DNA of 64,000 nt. It comes from Timema cristinae. Lineage: Eukaryota; Arthropoda; Insecta; Phasmatodea; Timematidae. Shown one piece after another: positions 47,806 through 57,275 of the stretch. The stretch is taken from positions 72,985,941 to 73,049,940 of the forward strand of contig JBCFYV010011172.1 of the NCBI GenBank assembly GCA_039000515.1, given 5' to 3'. A program made the position numbers and the translations under genes. Under the pieces are notes generated by a model. That model had not been told where the DNA came from, did not search any database, and worked only from the letters and a program-made list of their open reading frames with translations. The first letter of the stretch is position 1; each line of letters starts with the position of its first letter.

Positions 47806-48115
47806 TTAAGGTGGGGCGCGAGATAACGCTAATTATGCCAAGCATTTTTGAAGTTTTTATAGTAATAAGCTTTTTTTTTTTTGCCAAAATAATTACAATA
47901 TTGCTTTAGTAAGCTCTAAATACATTTAGTTTAATTTTCTTCACATACTGATCTCAACAGTTCTTAAATATATGAGCATAATGACATTATATATAAACTT
48001 TTTAAAATTAACAAACAATTTATGTTTGAATGTCACTATGCTCATGATAAATAATCTAGAAACGTTTATAGTTCCTTATTTATTTGACTCAACATTACAA
48101 AGATGATCAAAATAA
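47806..48115. mobile_element. TTAA-type palindromic MITE, diverged copy
   Basis: Begins TTAAGGTGGGGCGCGAG, matching the left end at 62,003 (TTAAGGCGGGGTGC). Then GTTTTTATAGTAATAAGC, TTTGCCAAAATAA, ACTGATCTCAACAGTTCTT, and inner arms with TATGAGCATAATGACATT and AATGTCACTATGCTCATG. The right terminus is eroded. Confidence 0.72.
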
Positions 48116-48399
48116 TAACTTTACATGAATAAAGTCGTTCACAATCATACCCGAAACTATCTTAGTTCAAAATTAGTTCCTTTGTTTAAATTGCGCGCTA
48201 ACTCAAAAGTTCGTCAGAAAAAAGAACCAATTCAAATTGAACGATTTATTCTCCAAGCATTGGGTGGCGTCGACCACTTTTTTCCTGAACTCGACTGTCC
48301 GTGTATGTGGGTAAGATGAAAAAGGGCGGGGTTCGGGTCCTTGAACAAACAATAGAGACAAGGAGCTATAAAAGAAGTCTTGAAATGTTTCTTAGCCTG
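48116..48399. other. unassigned spacer
   Basis: No gene recognised; a short open frame at 48,125 has no domain. Confidence 0.3.
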
Positions 48400-48620
48400 T
48401 TGCGTAGCTCGGGTTAATCATAGGCAGAGTGGAGGATCGAGTCTTCGGCTTCCTATGTATGCGCGGCCGAGCATCATTCATCTCAATTACAACGCCGCTA
48501 AGAGAGAAAGAGAGAGAAGAAGAAGATGGTAGGAGACGCCTCTAGTCGAAATTACGTCACTAGAGCGTCACAAACGTCGCAGCCATGCTGTCTTGAGTAT
48601 TCTCAGATCGATCAGTTTTC
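48400..48620. promoter_or_regulatory. CpG-richer patch with CRE-like site (speculative)
   Basis: Unlike its flanks, this patch is rich in CG dinucleotides (ATGCGCGGCCGAGC, GCCGCTAAG, GCGTCACAAACGTCGCAG) and has TTACGTCACT at about 48,553, close to a cAMP-response element core. GA repeats precede it. It might be a promoter remnant or simply part of a repeat; no transcript start or exon is evident. Confidence 0.2.
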
Positions 48621-48959
48621 ATCAAAGATTTTTGTAAAAAATGAAACTATTGCTTTAATTTGTATTCATTTGAGGTTGAACCAACCTGAATAGTTTCAGC
48701 CAACCGTCGAGACTTGTTTAGTCTTGCAACGCCGATGCTTCAACTATCAGTCATTTGATAAACAAAATGGCATTTTGGGGTTAGAGTGTATTTACTACAC
48801 CCCCGTTCAAATACATCTGCAAACACATTTCCGTAAGCAGTAAATTCTTCAGAACACCGTAGTAAAATACTACGGAATAAATGTGGTCCTACAAGGATCT
48901 GCATGTTAGTAGCAGAAGATATAAGAAAATCAATCAATTTTTTAAATGCATCGGTGAGC

Positions 48960-49185
48960 ATATGGGCTAAGGCGTGCAACTTGCTTGGTTTGGTTTATCG
49001 GAAAGAGGAATGTTGGAATTCAAATTCAAGTCGTGTTTACTTAGAGTGTTTTTTTTCCCAAATATTTTCTACTTTCTTTGCACTACAAATGTGTGTACAT
49101 CTTATATGTACTCTCCCTTCTCATCCCTGCCCCCTTAGTGTTAGTATACGAATATCCTGTATGAGTATTAAGACGTGATGCATGA
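48960..49185 (+). mobile_element. SINE family D-like, old copy
   Basis: The phrase order TGGAATTCAAATTCAAGTCG, TTTTTTCCCAAAT, ACAAATGTGTGTACAT, AGTGTTAGTATACG and GTATTAAGACGTGATGC follows the family D body and tail. The head is lost. Confidence 0.45.
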
Positions 49186-49329
49186 ACAAAAATATGCGCT
49201 GTATTTCATTACGTGTCAGGCCTATCCATACATTTACACTTATAAAGTATGGGAGGAGGACGGATAATTTATTTAAAGTGTGCCCACATTTGTATGGATG
49301 TATAGTGATGAGTTATTAAATACAAACTA

Positions 49330-49578
49330 CCCGGCTCAGTGGCGTAGTTGACTAGTGCGCTAGTTTCGTGTTGAGCTAGACTGCCGAGGACGGGGAGATC
49401 GAGTTTCGAATCTCAGTCGGGTAAGTTGGGGATTTTCCCTATATGATTTTCCACCCTCCCTCCACGCAAATGCTAGTTCACTTACTCTAAACTCAACTTT
49501 CCCAATTCCTAACCCATTAGTGTACTTAGTACTTAAGCATATAGCCCGGACGGTTAGTAGGACGCGGTGCTAAATATA
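49330..49578 (+). mobile_element. tRNA-derived SINE, family D
   Basis: Head CCCGGCTCAGTGGCGTAGTT, B-box GATCGAGTTTCGAATCTCAG, body CCCTCCACGCAAATGC, tail GCATATAGCCCGGACGGTTA. An imperfect target duplication is possible (TAAATACAAACT and TAAAGAGAAACT). Confidence 0.88.
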
Positions 49579-50169
49579 TAATAATAATAATAAAGAGAAA
49601 CTAGGTACATTCGCGGGTATTTTCATCACCTAATTTATTATAACTCGTCGCAGGAAGGTCATTTAGGGAGCCAATCATTCAAGCTCACTCTTTATCTTAT
49701 TGTTTTCGATATCAGTGGTCTTGAGGAAAAATATTCACCTCAGGACCCTCGTGGGCTCAAACCCGGCCGAGGTCAACGAATTTTTCTTGAGTGATAAAAA
49801 TCTGTAGAACTTTCTTCGGAGGGAAATTAAAGCCGTGAGTCCCATGTTGATTGTAACATGTAGAAGATCCCTAGAAGGTATGTGAAAGTACCTTGCCTGG
49901 TAAAATTGATAAGTCCTTTCGCTCTCGCTCATAGACATTCTCGTATGCTGATATAATCAGCTGGTTCAGAAAGTATGCGTTAAATACCTCAAATAATATA
50001 TATTATTTTCGCACCATGACCGGTCCAACCCCCCGCAGCAAAGTCACTCTTAGCCATTTCCACTCGCTCTTCCTAATTGTATTGCACCATATTAGTCCAA
50101 TCCCCCCCGGCAAGGTCAGTCCCCCGACCCTACAAAGAGAATCCAGTAAGATTGTGAACATATCAAGAT
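49579..50169. other. unassigned spacer
   Basis: A B-box-like phrase on the minus strand (GGGTTTGAGCCC, about 49,753) lacks an A-box partner. No gene recognised. Confidence 0.3.
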
Positions 50170-50905
50170 GCTTCATAAAACCCCAAACAGAATGAGCTTA
50201 TTAAGGGCGCCACCTATTGGAAGAGAAATATCCTCACACGGCTGTATTTCTTATGGGAATTAAAGTTTTGAAGCTACACAATCACTCAAACAATCACAAA
50301 TTAGTATTAGCACCGCGTCTTACTACCCGTTCGGGTTATACGTACTTACACTAATGTGAAATGGTAGGGTGATTGTGAGATGAAATGGAGAAGTTACAGT
50401 TTAACGTGGAATCCGAACCACGGTGGAGGCCTGGCATTCCCCACATTCACAAGATGTCTTGTCAGAGGTGAAGGAAGGGTTTGGTAATCAGATATATTTT
50501 TGCTGGGACCGAGGATTGAACACCGGACCCCAGCACAGAAGTCCGACACCTTACCCCTAGACCACCAGGTCACCGCTAACAATCATAAAGTATCTTAGAA
50601 TATTCTCGTATGGTCCTATTAAAAAATAATATTATTGGTTTAAGAAAGACTAAATCAATCTTTCTAACCAGTTACTTTGATTTCAAAAATTCTATATTTC
50701 ACGTAAAACGTCCCTCAAAATTAGTTAATTTCCCCTTTCCATGTTTTTTAAAAAAATTTATAAAACTTAAAAATATGAGATTTTTATTCCAATAAGTACA
50801 CATATCTTTCATCTCCATTTTGGTGTGAATAATATTTTGAAATAACGAACCATTTCTTAAAAATACGCGGGATTTTTTTTTTTTTAACTTTACAGCGTGT
50901 CTCAA
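50170..50905 (+). repeat. dispersed repeat, family F, copy 3, split by a SINE
   Basis: Left part 50,170-50,300 (GGGAATTAAAGTTTTGAAGC, CACTCAAACAATCA) and right part 50,578-50,905 (TCTTTCTAACCAG, ACGTAAAACGTCC, CATTTTGGTGTGAAT) are colinear with the copies at 15,365 and 40,480. Confidence 0.75.
50301..50577 (-). mobile_element. tRNA-derived SINE, family C, nested in repeat F
   Basis: Full family C copy on the minus strand (tail complement AGCACCGCGTCTTACTACCC, head complement CTAGACCACCAGGTCACC). Target duplication AACAATCA(C/T)AAA at 50,289-50,300 and 50,578-50,589. Confidence 0.93.
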
Positions 50906-51270
50906 TGGCCGCCTTAAATCAGTGGTCCTCTTCACCGCGCAGTGCGTTCTTAAAACGGCCATAATCATACCAGAAGTAATCATAGTCACATAAATGTTTA
51001 CTAAGCTTGTCATGACCCCTTTCATCTCAATTTCACTTTGAGATAGAGGCCATACATGGTAGTCTTGATTATATGTATGGCGTTCAGAGAAATTACACGG
51101 TGGAAGTTAATGGATGGTCTAGGAAACGAATATATTGCAACGGATTCAGGTCTACGAGTGGATTAACGCACAAAAAAAGAATGCGAGATGGGCACAGAGG
51201 CTTGTAAAGCTTGATTCACACGTTAAGAAAATAGAGAACTAATCTAACTCTAGCTTAAAATTTAATGTAC
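50906..51270. other. unassigned spacer
   Basis: Nothing recognisable. Confidence 0.3.
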
Positions 51271-51272
51271 GG

Positions 51273-51520
51273 CTACCTGCTTCGGTGGCCACGTGGTATA
51301 ACGCGCTACCTCCGCAGTAGACTAGACTGCCGATGACACGGATTGAGGTTCGTATCTCGGCCGGGTGTACTGAAAGTAGTTTTTTCAAGATGGTTTCCCC
51401 CTCTTCCTTCACGCAAGTCTGGCTACACTTCCTCCATATGTAACCTTCCCAATCCCTAAGGCATTAGCGTAATTAGTGCATAAGCGTACAACCTGAACAG
51501 GTAGTAAGACGCGGTTCCAA
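51273..51520 (+). mobile_element. tRNA-derived SINE, family D2
   Basis: Head CCTGCTTCGGTGGCCACGTG and GTATAACGCGC, B-box TTGAGGTTCGTATCTCGG, body CCTTCACGCAAGTCTGGC, tail GCGTACAACCTGAACAGGTA then GTAAGACGCGG and an A-rich end. Likely target duplication GTA(C/T)GGCT. Confidence 0.85.
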
Positions 51521-51815
51521 AAGAAAAAAAAAAGTATGGCTTCCAATGATCATTGGCGACGGAACCTCCAGCTGGATTATTTCACTCTCCTTTGATACGC
51601 TCGATTATGGAGCTGAAAGTTGGCCTTGCATCAAAATTATTATTTTTATAGACAAGAAATGTACCGGTATCAACTTTGTTTGAAAACTAATATATTTAGT
51701 CAAACCTATAGTAGGTAGGGATATGGGTGAGGGCAAATTATGACCGTGTACAAAGTTTGTTATTTTGGCTCAAGATTTAAGATATTCAAATAACTTCATT
51801 TCTGGTTTATATTTG
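51521..51815. other. unassigned spacer
   Basis: No feature recognised. Confidence 0.3.
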
Positions 51816-51819
51816 TGAC

Positions 51820-51975
51820 CGCCTCTACGGTATAGTGGTCAAAGTTCTTGGCTTCCAATCCAAAGGTCCCGGAATCGTTCCCCGTTCAATCTAGTGAGAA
51901 CAATACTTGAGAAGCTACTTGATTAAAGAAGTAGCGGCTCTATTCTATAAAAGGGAGATTAACGGCCGTAGAGTT
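51820..51975 (+). mobile_element. tRNA-derived SINE, family E
   Basis: CGCCTCTACGGTATAGTGGT (A-box) and CCAAAGGTCCCGGAATCG (B-box side, decayed) are followed by TAGTGAGAACAATACTTGAG, matching the order at 13,990-14,135. It has a tRNA-Gly-like look (CTTCCAA in the anticodon region) but mismatched stems and a shared non-tRNA body. Confidence 0.55.
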
Positions 51976-52878
51976 AGTTCGTTGTGTATACCACATGACA
52001 GCTTACCGTAATGTTGGTAATATCTTCGCCAGCATTAGTCCAGGTAGATCGGTTTTTTTTCTTAAATAGATTAACCATCCACTTTCTCACATGATAATTA
52101 GGAGAAAATCGTGGAAATTTAATGTATATACTTTGAACTAAATCGACTTGTAGCGTTTACGTTTAAAAAAAATCATAAAAGTGCCGAATTGTATTTTCAC
52201 TTTTAAGATATGATTTTTTTTTTAAACAAAAAATAGTTCATGATAGCGCTTAAGAAAAAAGATTAGCTTTGGTCGATGAATCGGTTCACAACTTTTTTCA
52301 ATGAAAAATCAAACCACGAAAATAATCATTTTTTTAACATTTAATACAGGGGTTGTAATTGTCTTAGGAATTTTTTTGGGGCTTAAATTATATCTCTTGT
52401 TGGTGTTTACCTACAATAAAGATTTTGTTCAAAAATAATCATAACTTTTTGCGGGAATCATGAGTATGTAACAAAAGGTGTTCCCGAAAAACGGCTTGGA
52501 AGTGGCCGATAATTGTCATAGAGTGAATTTTCAAAGCGCTATTTGTTCTAGAAGAGTTTATATACAACCCCCATCTAGTGAAATGTAAGCAGGGTCAGAT
52601 TTAATACCTAAAAAGCTCGTCTGAAAACCAGGGTGTTTGTTGCCTCGTTCGAGCGCTCGGGCGTGCGAGCGGAGAAGTGGCGACGTGGTGGGGGAAGCCT
52701 TTTTGGCGGCCGGGCTTCGAGCGTTTTAAAGTGGGGTATCTCGCCGAAATATTAATAGTGGGCATATTATTTACGCTTTAAAAAGCAAGTGGTGAATGGC
52801 TATTTTTAACAATTCACATAGGCATGATATTATTTGCCATTTTTTATTTTTAATCGAAACATTGATAGAACATACGGG
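51976..52878. other. spacer with a CG-rich patch
   Basis: At 52,645-52,740 a CG-rich patch (CGTTCGAGCGCTCGGGCGTG, GGCGGCCGGGC) stands out from AT-rich flanks. No frame or repeat assigns it. Confidence 0.3.
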
Positions 52879-53319
52879 CAGGGAGTCAAACCGGAGCTGG
52901 ATACCAGAACCAATAACTGAAATTAACAGTTATTTTTAATAGGTGAGATCTGGAACAGGGACCCTAAAAACAAATGTCTCAAGAACCAGAACGGCAATCG
53001 ATATTTTTTCGGGTTAAAAAAGGTTCATATCGGTTCTTAAAGGTTCTAAATTTTTATAATTATGCTTACAATAGCATTTTATGCCCTTATTTCTTTGAAT
53101 TAATTTTATTCTGTTGTATCTTCTTTATATATGTTTTTAACTACGAATTTATAATGGTTATATGACTTTAAATTTTAAAAAGATATGAAAACTTGGAACC
53201 TATTTAAGAACTAAAAGGAATAGGAACATTTTTTTCCCTCTAACTGGAACCTTAATATGTTTGTTTAGGAGAACTGGAATAATAACCATAGCTGGTACAT
53301 ACTTTGGTTTGACTCCCTG
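52879..53319. mobile_element. hAT-like MITE, 441 bp
   Basis: Ends CAGGGAGTCAAACCGGAGC on the left and CAGGGAGTCAAACCAAAG on the right (minus strand): a strong terminal inverted repeat. Flanking 8-mers CATACGGG (52,871-52,878) and CCTACGTG (53,320-53,327) match at 6 of 8. No coding frame. Confidence 0.82.
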
Positions 53320-53711
53320 CCTACGTGTACACTTCCTCTAGAACTGTACCTTCTCAGCTCTTGCACCGCGTCTTACTACTTGTTCGGGTTATACGCGTTT
53401 GTATGCTAATGGTTTTAGGGAATAGGAAGGTTATATTAATATGAAGTGTACGCGCATTTGCGTGAAGAGAGAGTGGAAATAATTTTGGGAAAACCATCCT
53501 CAGTTAACCCGATTGAGATTTGAACCTCGATCTCCCAGTCATTGGCAGTCTAGCTTACTGCAAGATTAAGGGTACGTCCACCATAGTGCACCGCTTCCCG
53601 CTCAACTGCGTAAACAGCGGCAGTAGTTGCAAACAGTGAGGTGAGCCCGCGCGATTCTAGCTGGTGGTGGTTATAGAGCACCGCTCGCGGGATTGTCCGT
53701 CAGTTGGAATC

Positions 53712-55935
53712 ATGGAGCTATCACGTGAAGATCTATTGTGTATTTTGTTGACAACAGATAATATTTATCATAAAATTAAACAAGAAAGAATGATGAACGT
53801 TCATGAAATGAATAAGACCCGCCTTGAATTGGGTGAATACCATACTTTGTTACCTCAACTCAAAGCTCACCCGAGAAATTTTCCGAATATTTCCGAATGG
53901 ATAAACAGACATTCAACTACATCTCGAACAAAATCGAATACCGAATAAAAAAAGGATGGTGTAACCTCATCAACAGATAATTCTTCCTGAAGAACGTCTT
54001 AGGGTTACTCTGAGGTAAGTCGTTTTGAATTATTAGATTTGATTGTTTTATTTATACAAAATAAAAAAATTAGATGGTGCGCTAATTTTTAACATAAGTT
54101 TATAAAAATAGTTTTGAAAACTTTATTTCAACAATAAACTCATGGTGAAAGCGTTAAAAATTAACTTTTTTCAAAACTTATTTTACTAAACAAAGAAAAT
54201 ATTTAGCCTTACTATTTTAATAATGTAAACTAAAAAGAAACAAAAATTCACCAAACAGTTTCGTTTGAGGCGATGTGCAATGCCTCAAATACATCATCAT
54301 GAAGTGCGTTCTGAACTGTCTGTTCATTTGAGTTTGATTAGGTACCTCCATAACTGGAACTAGGCCTTGGAGTGTATGGAATGTCTTGGATACCTGGGTA
54401 AACGAACTCGTCAACTAGTTGCTGAACTCTATTTCTAAACCACAATTTCAAGTGTGCGATATTTTGCTCACATAAGGCAAAAGGTTTCGAAAAAACAATG
54501 CATCATCAATATCATAAAATCTGCATTCTTGTATGGCGCGTTCCAACAAAGAAGCTTTCTTTTTTTCTCGATGAATATCATTTGCTGGTTATATCCTGAG
54601 CTTAATTCGTTTGCTTCCATTTTCCTGACCTGTGTTTCCTGAAATGTGTTTTGAGTGTCAGAAGCTTGCGTTTCCACTTTCTGAATACCCTCCGTAGGTT
54701 CTGTTCCACTGTCAGCAGTGTGAGCTACCATTTCAGAGCTCTCATTGTCCTGATGAGCTCGAGTTTCACTGCTTTTCAAGTTGCTCGATGTGGTTCTTGG
54801 CTTGACGATGCCCACTTAGAACACCAGCGATTTAAAATATGGACACTAAGATTCTGGATGACCGCCAGGATCACCTGAACGACAAAGAGGGAACTTTTCC
54901 ATTTCTATGGCGAATTGGTCTCTCAGATACTTCTACTTTTTCCGCAGAACCCCATCTGAAAAAGACAGAATTATTAGTTTCTCGAAATGTTTTCAAGCAT
55001 GACATACGATATTTTATTCTATTCTATTTTCATTTATTTAGTTTTACTTGCATATTTATATATATTAAATTCAATTTCCTTTAATTTCAGGTACCTATCG
55101 ACTGGATTATTGCTCAGCGCATTGACCTTCAATTTCCGGATGGGTAAGCCAACTGTAGCTAACATTGTCAAGGAAACGGTGGAAGCTACATGGGATGAAC
55201 TATACCCATTGCACATGCCAATTTCAAATGTCGAATCGCTAAAAAAAAAATGTGATTGACTTCTACAATGTTTGGAATTTTCCACATGTGTTTGGCTGTC
55301 TTGACGGGAAACACGTTCGTTTAATTTATCCGGCAAACTCTGGTTCCATGTTTTACAATTATAAACAGCATTTTTCCTTGGTTCTTCAGGCTCTTGTCGA
55401 TGCTAACTACAAGTACATTGTTGTTGACATGGGAGGATATGGGAAACAGAGCGATGGAGGAACATATTTAGCTTCTGATCTATTCTATTTTATTGAACAA
55501 GAGCTCATAAAGTTTCCTGCTCCTGACATGTGGCCACACAGCCAAATAGGATCTTCCTTTGTTATCCTTGCAGATGAGGCATACCCTTTGCTTCAATACC
55601 TCATAAAACCATACAAACGTGAAGGTCCAACTGAAACAAAGTGAATGTTTAATGACCGCTTATCACGTGGCAGAAAGACCGTAGAATGTGCATTCGGGAT
55701 AACCTACTCCAAGTGGCGCATACTTTCAAAGTCAAGAGAGACTTCAGTGCATCTCGCTGACAAAATTGTGAAATGCATTCGTGTTTTGCACAACATAGTA
55801 ATTGACAGAGAAGGAATGCAAATAAACTTTTCAGACGTTCGTATTACAGGACATGAAGTCAATGAGAGAGAAGAGGAGGGAGGAGACCTGCTACTCAAGC
55901 CGAAAACATCAGAGCAACATTTGTACAATAATTAG
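53712..55935 (+). pseudogene. PIF/Harbinger DDE transposase (HARBI1-like), two exons, mutated
   Basis: Exon 1 (53,712-54,014) starts MELSREDLLCILL and includes GEYHTLLPQL, EYFRM-KQTFNYI and PEERLRVTLR, reached through two frame changes (near 53,888 and 53,972). The donor is GAG then GTAAGT at 54,015. The intron ends TTTAATTTCAG at 55,090. Exon 2 (55,091-55,935) begins YLSTG, so the join gives LR-YLSTG as in HARBI1-like proteins, followed by FRMGKPTVANIVKET (helix-turn-helix-like). A run of ten A at 55,241-55,250 shifts the frame; an in-frame TGA lies at 55,642-55,644. The DDE residues are all present: D in CLDGKH (55,303), D in VVDMGGYG (55,426), E in VECAFG (55,684). The transposase would cut and join the element's ends together with the partner DNA-binding protein. 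The intron contains exon 2 of the antisense partner. Not functional as read. Confidence 0.9.
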
Positions 55936-56481
55936 AGAAAAATATACTTTGAGTTATGTATGAATAGAATGTAATTAAATACATAAAAATAAGAATCTAG
56001 TTATGAAACATACTATGTGGCCATTTAAATTTTAAAAATAAACATTTGTTTCGTGTAACATATTACATACCTGCATAACTATGTTTTGAAGTAAATAGAA
56101 AACTGAATTATTTTACTTGATTATTTACTTAGTTGTATACTGTTAATAACTAGCTGATCATGTAAAGTCCCGTTCAAAACTATTCAGCCATTATGAAAAA
56201 TATAACCACTCATTAATATGAAATACAGTGAGTAAGCGATGTTTAGTAAATACTGCTGTAGTTGTTTGATATAATAATGATGACCTAAGTTGTGTTAGTA
56301 ACTAATAATAATAAAAAAACTGTTTATTTCTCACTGACCGTCTTCAACACCCATTTCAGCAGCTATCTCCTTCCATGATTTGTTAACAGAGTTGCGGTTG
56401 GCATAGCCCTTCAACCTTTTGTCTCAAATTACACTTATCATATATACTTTGGCGATTAAAATGTATTCACCCCGCTTCCAT
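54338..56481 (-). pseudogene. MADF-BESS partner protein of the Harbinger element, two exons, mutated
   Basis: Read on the minus strand. Exon 1 (56,481-56,339) runs from an ATG through EYILIAKV and NSVNKSWKEIAAEMGVED, the first half of a MADF (Myb/SANT-like DNA-binding) domain; a frame change and a TGA interrupt it. The donor is GAAGACG then GTCAGT; the intron ends CTGTCTTTTTCAG at 54,956. Exon 2 (54,955-54,338) continues with KYLRDQFAIEMEKF and RSGDPGGHPES, the second half of MADF, holding three in-frame stops (first TAG at 54,935-54,933). A Ser/Thr/Glu-rich linker follows, then the BESS motif DIDDALFFRNLLPYVSKI (about 54,460-54,513) in a shifted frame, and a C-terminal QQLVDEFVYPGI ending at TAA 54,340-54,338. 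In known Harbinger systems the Myb/MADF-type partner binds the ends and helps bring transposase to the nucleus. Its intron (56,338-54,956) contains the whole exon 2 of the transposase. Confidence 0.8.
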
Positions 56482-56790
56482 TTTATAAAAAACAAATGAA
56501 CCACGTGCACAATCGGAAGATAACAGCAAATTGACCGGGCGTGATGAGCGGTAAGCGGTTCAAGGGGGGGAAAGAAACAATAATTCATTCCGGTTAAAGC
56601 GGGTAGAAGCGGTTTGAGCTAGTTAAGGCAGGTAGGCGCAAGTGCACTAGGACCGTCCCAATAAGTTTTCACTACTCCCCCTCGCCCCCCCCCCCCCCCC
56701 GCTCACCCGTCGTGTTAAAGCTGGAAGCAGGAAGCGGTGCACTATGGACGTACACTAACGCTTTAGACCACGCAGCCTCCGAAGCGGGTG

Positions 56791-57267
56791 GTACCAGTAT
56801 AACTTCAAAATAAATTGTTTGGTTTTACTTTACATATGGATAGCTAGGAGGGGAACAGCTGAACTAAAATCTTAAGGATTTTATCATAATTATTTATAAT
56901 AAAAAGACAAACCACAAATACACAACCTAGCTACAGCTAATGAGATTCACGATGTTGTTTTTATCCAAATCCAAACATCAATCCACCTCAATCCATGTTG
57001 ATGGTAGTGTTAGTTTTTATCTAAACTAACAACATCTTTTTCTAAAACTGTTCAAAGATCGAGTCCTATATTCCCATTATTTGGTTCCCATAACTCGGTT
57101 AGGAACTCCTGGTCAAGAGGGTGCATCATACAGTGAACATTTTATTTGCATTGGAATTGCTAATGAGAAGAGGTTAAAACTTTCATCATAGTAGTTGTAT
57201 TTATTTTTATTTCCGAGGGCCACGCTGTGTTCAAATATGGCATAAGATGGCCGCTTATTATAAGAAC
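56791..57267. other. unassigned spacer
   Basis: AT-rich; nothing recognisable. Confidence 0.3.
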
Positions 57268-57275
57268 CAGGCAAC

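Larger units (their letters stand above)
53570..56755. mobile_element. full-length PIF/Harbinger DNA transposon, 3,186 bp
   Basis: Terminal inverted repeats start GGGTACGTCCACCATAGTG on the left and GTGTACGTCCATAGTG on the right (minus strand), then share CACCGCTTCC. The flanking 3-bp duplication TAA (53,567-53,569 and 56,756-56,758) is the TWA-type target of this superfamily. Subterminal AGCGGT-like phrases recur at 56,548-56,640. It carries the superfamily's expected two genes: a DDE transposase (plus) and a MADF-BESS protein (minus), both interrupted by mutations. A C run (56,685-56,700) lies near the right end. Confidence 0.93.
53361..56790 (-). mobile_element. tRNA-derived SINE, family D2, split by Harbinger
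   Basis: Two pieces: 53,361-53,569 (tail complement GCACCGCGTCTTACTAC, body, B-box complement GAGATTTGAACCTCGATCTC) and 56,759-56,790 (CGCTTTAGACCACGCAGCC then TCCGAAGCGGG, the head). Joined across the TAA duplication they follow the order of the intact copy at 26,940-27,197. Confidence 0.88.

Noticed and set aside
49735..49938. SINE on the minus strand
   Set aside because: A B-box-like phrase is present without an A-box or a second copy.
51825..51897. tRNA-Gly gene
   Set aside because: It resembles tRNA-Gly in the anticodon region, but the T-loop is damaged and the following sequence matches another SINE copy at 13,990-14,135.
54217..54414. Separate small minus-strand gene
   Set aside because: It overlaps the C-terminal end of the MADF-BESS gene in another frame. 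The supported frame is the one ending at 54,338.
54839..55084. Upstream transposase exon on the plus strand
   Set aside because: WRIGLSDTSTF looks vaguely like the transposase N-terminal domain, but the minus strand here encodes the MADF second half, and exon 1 at 53,712-54,014 already supplies that part of the transposase.
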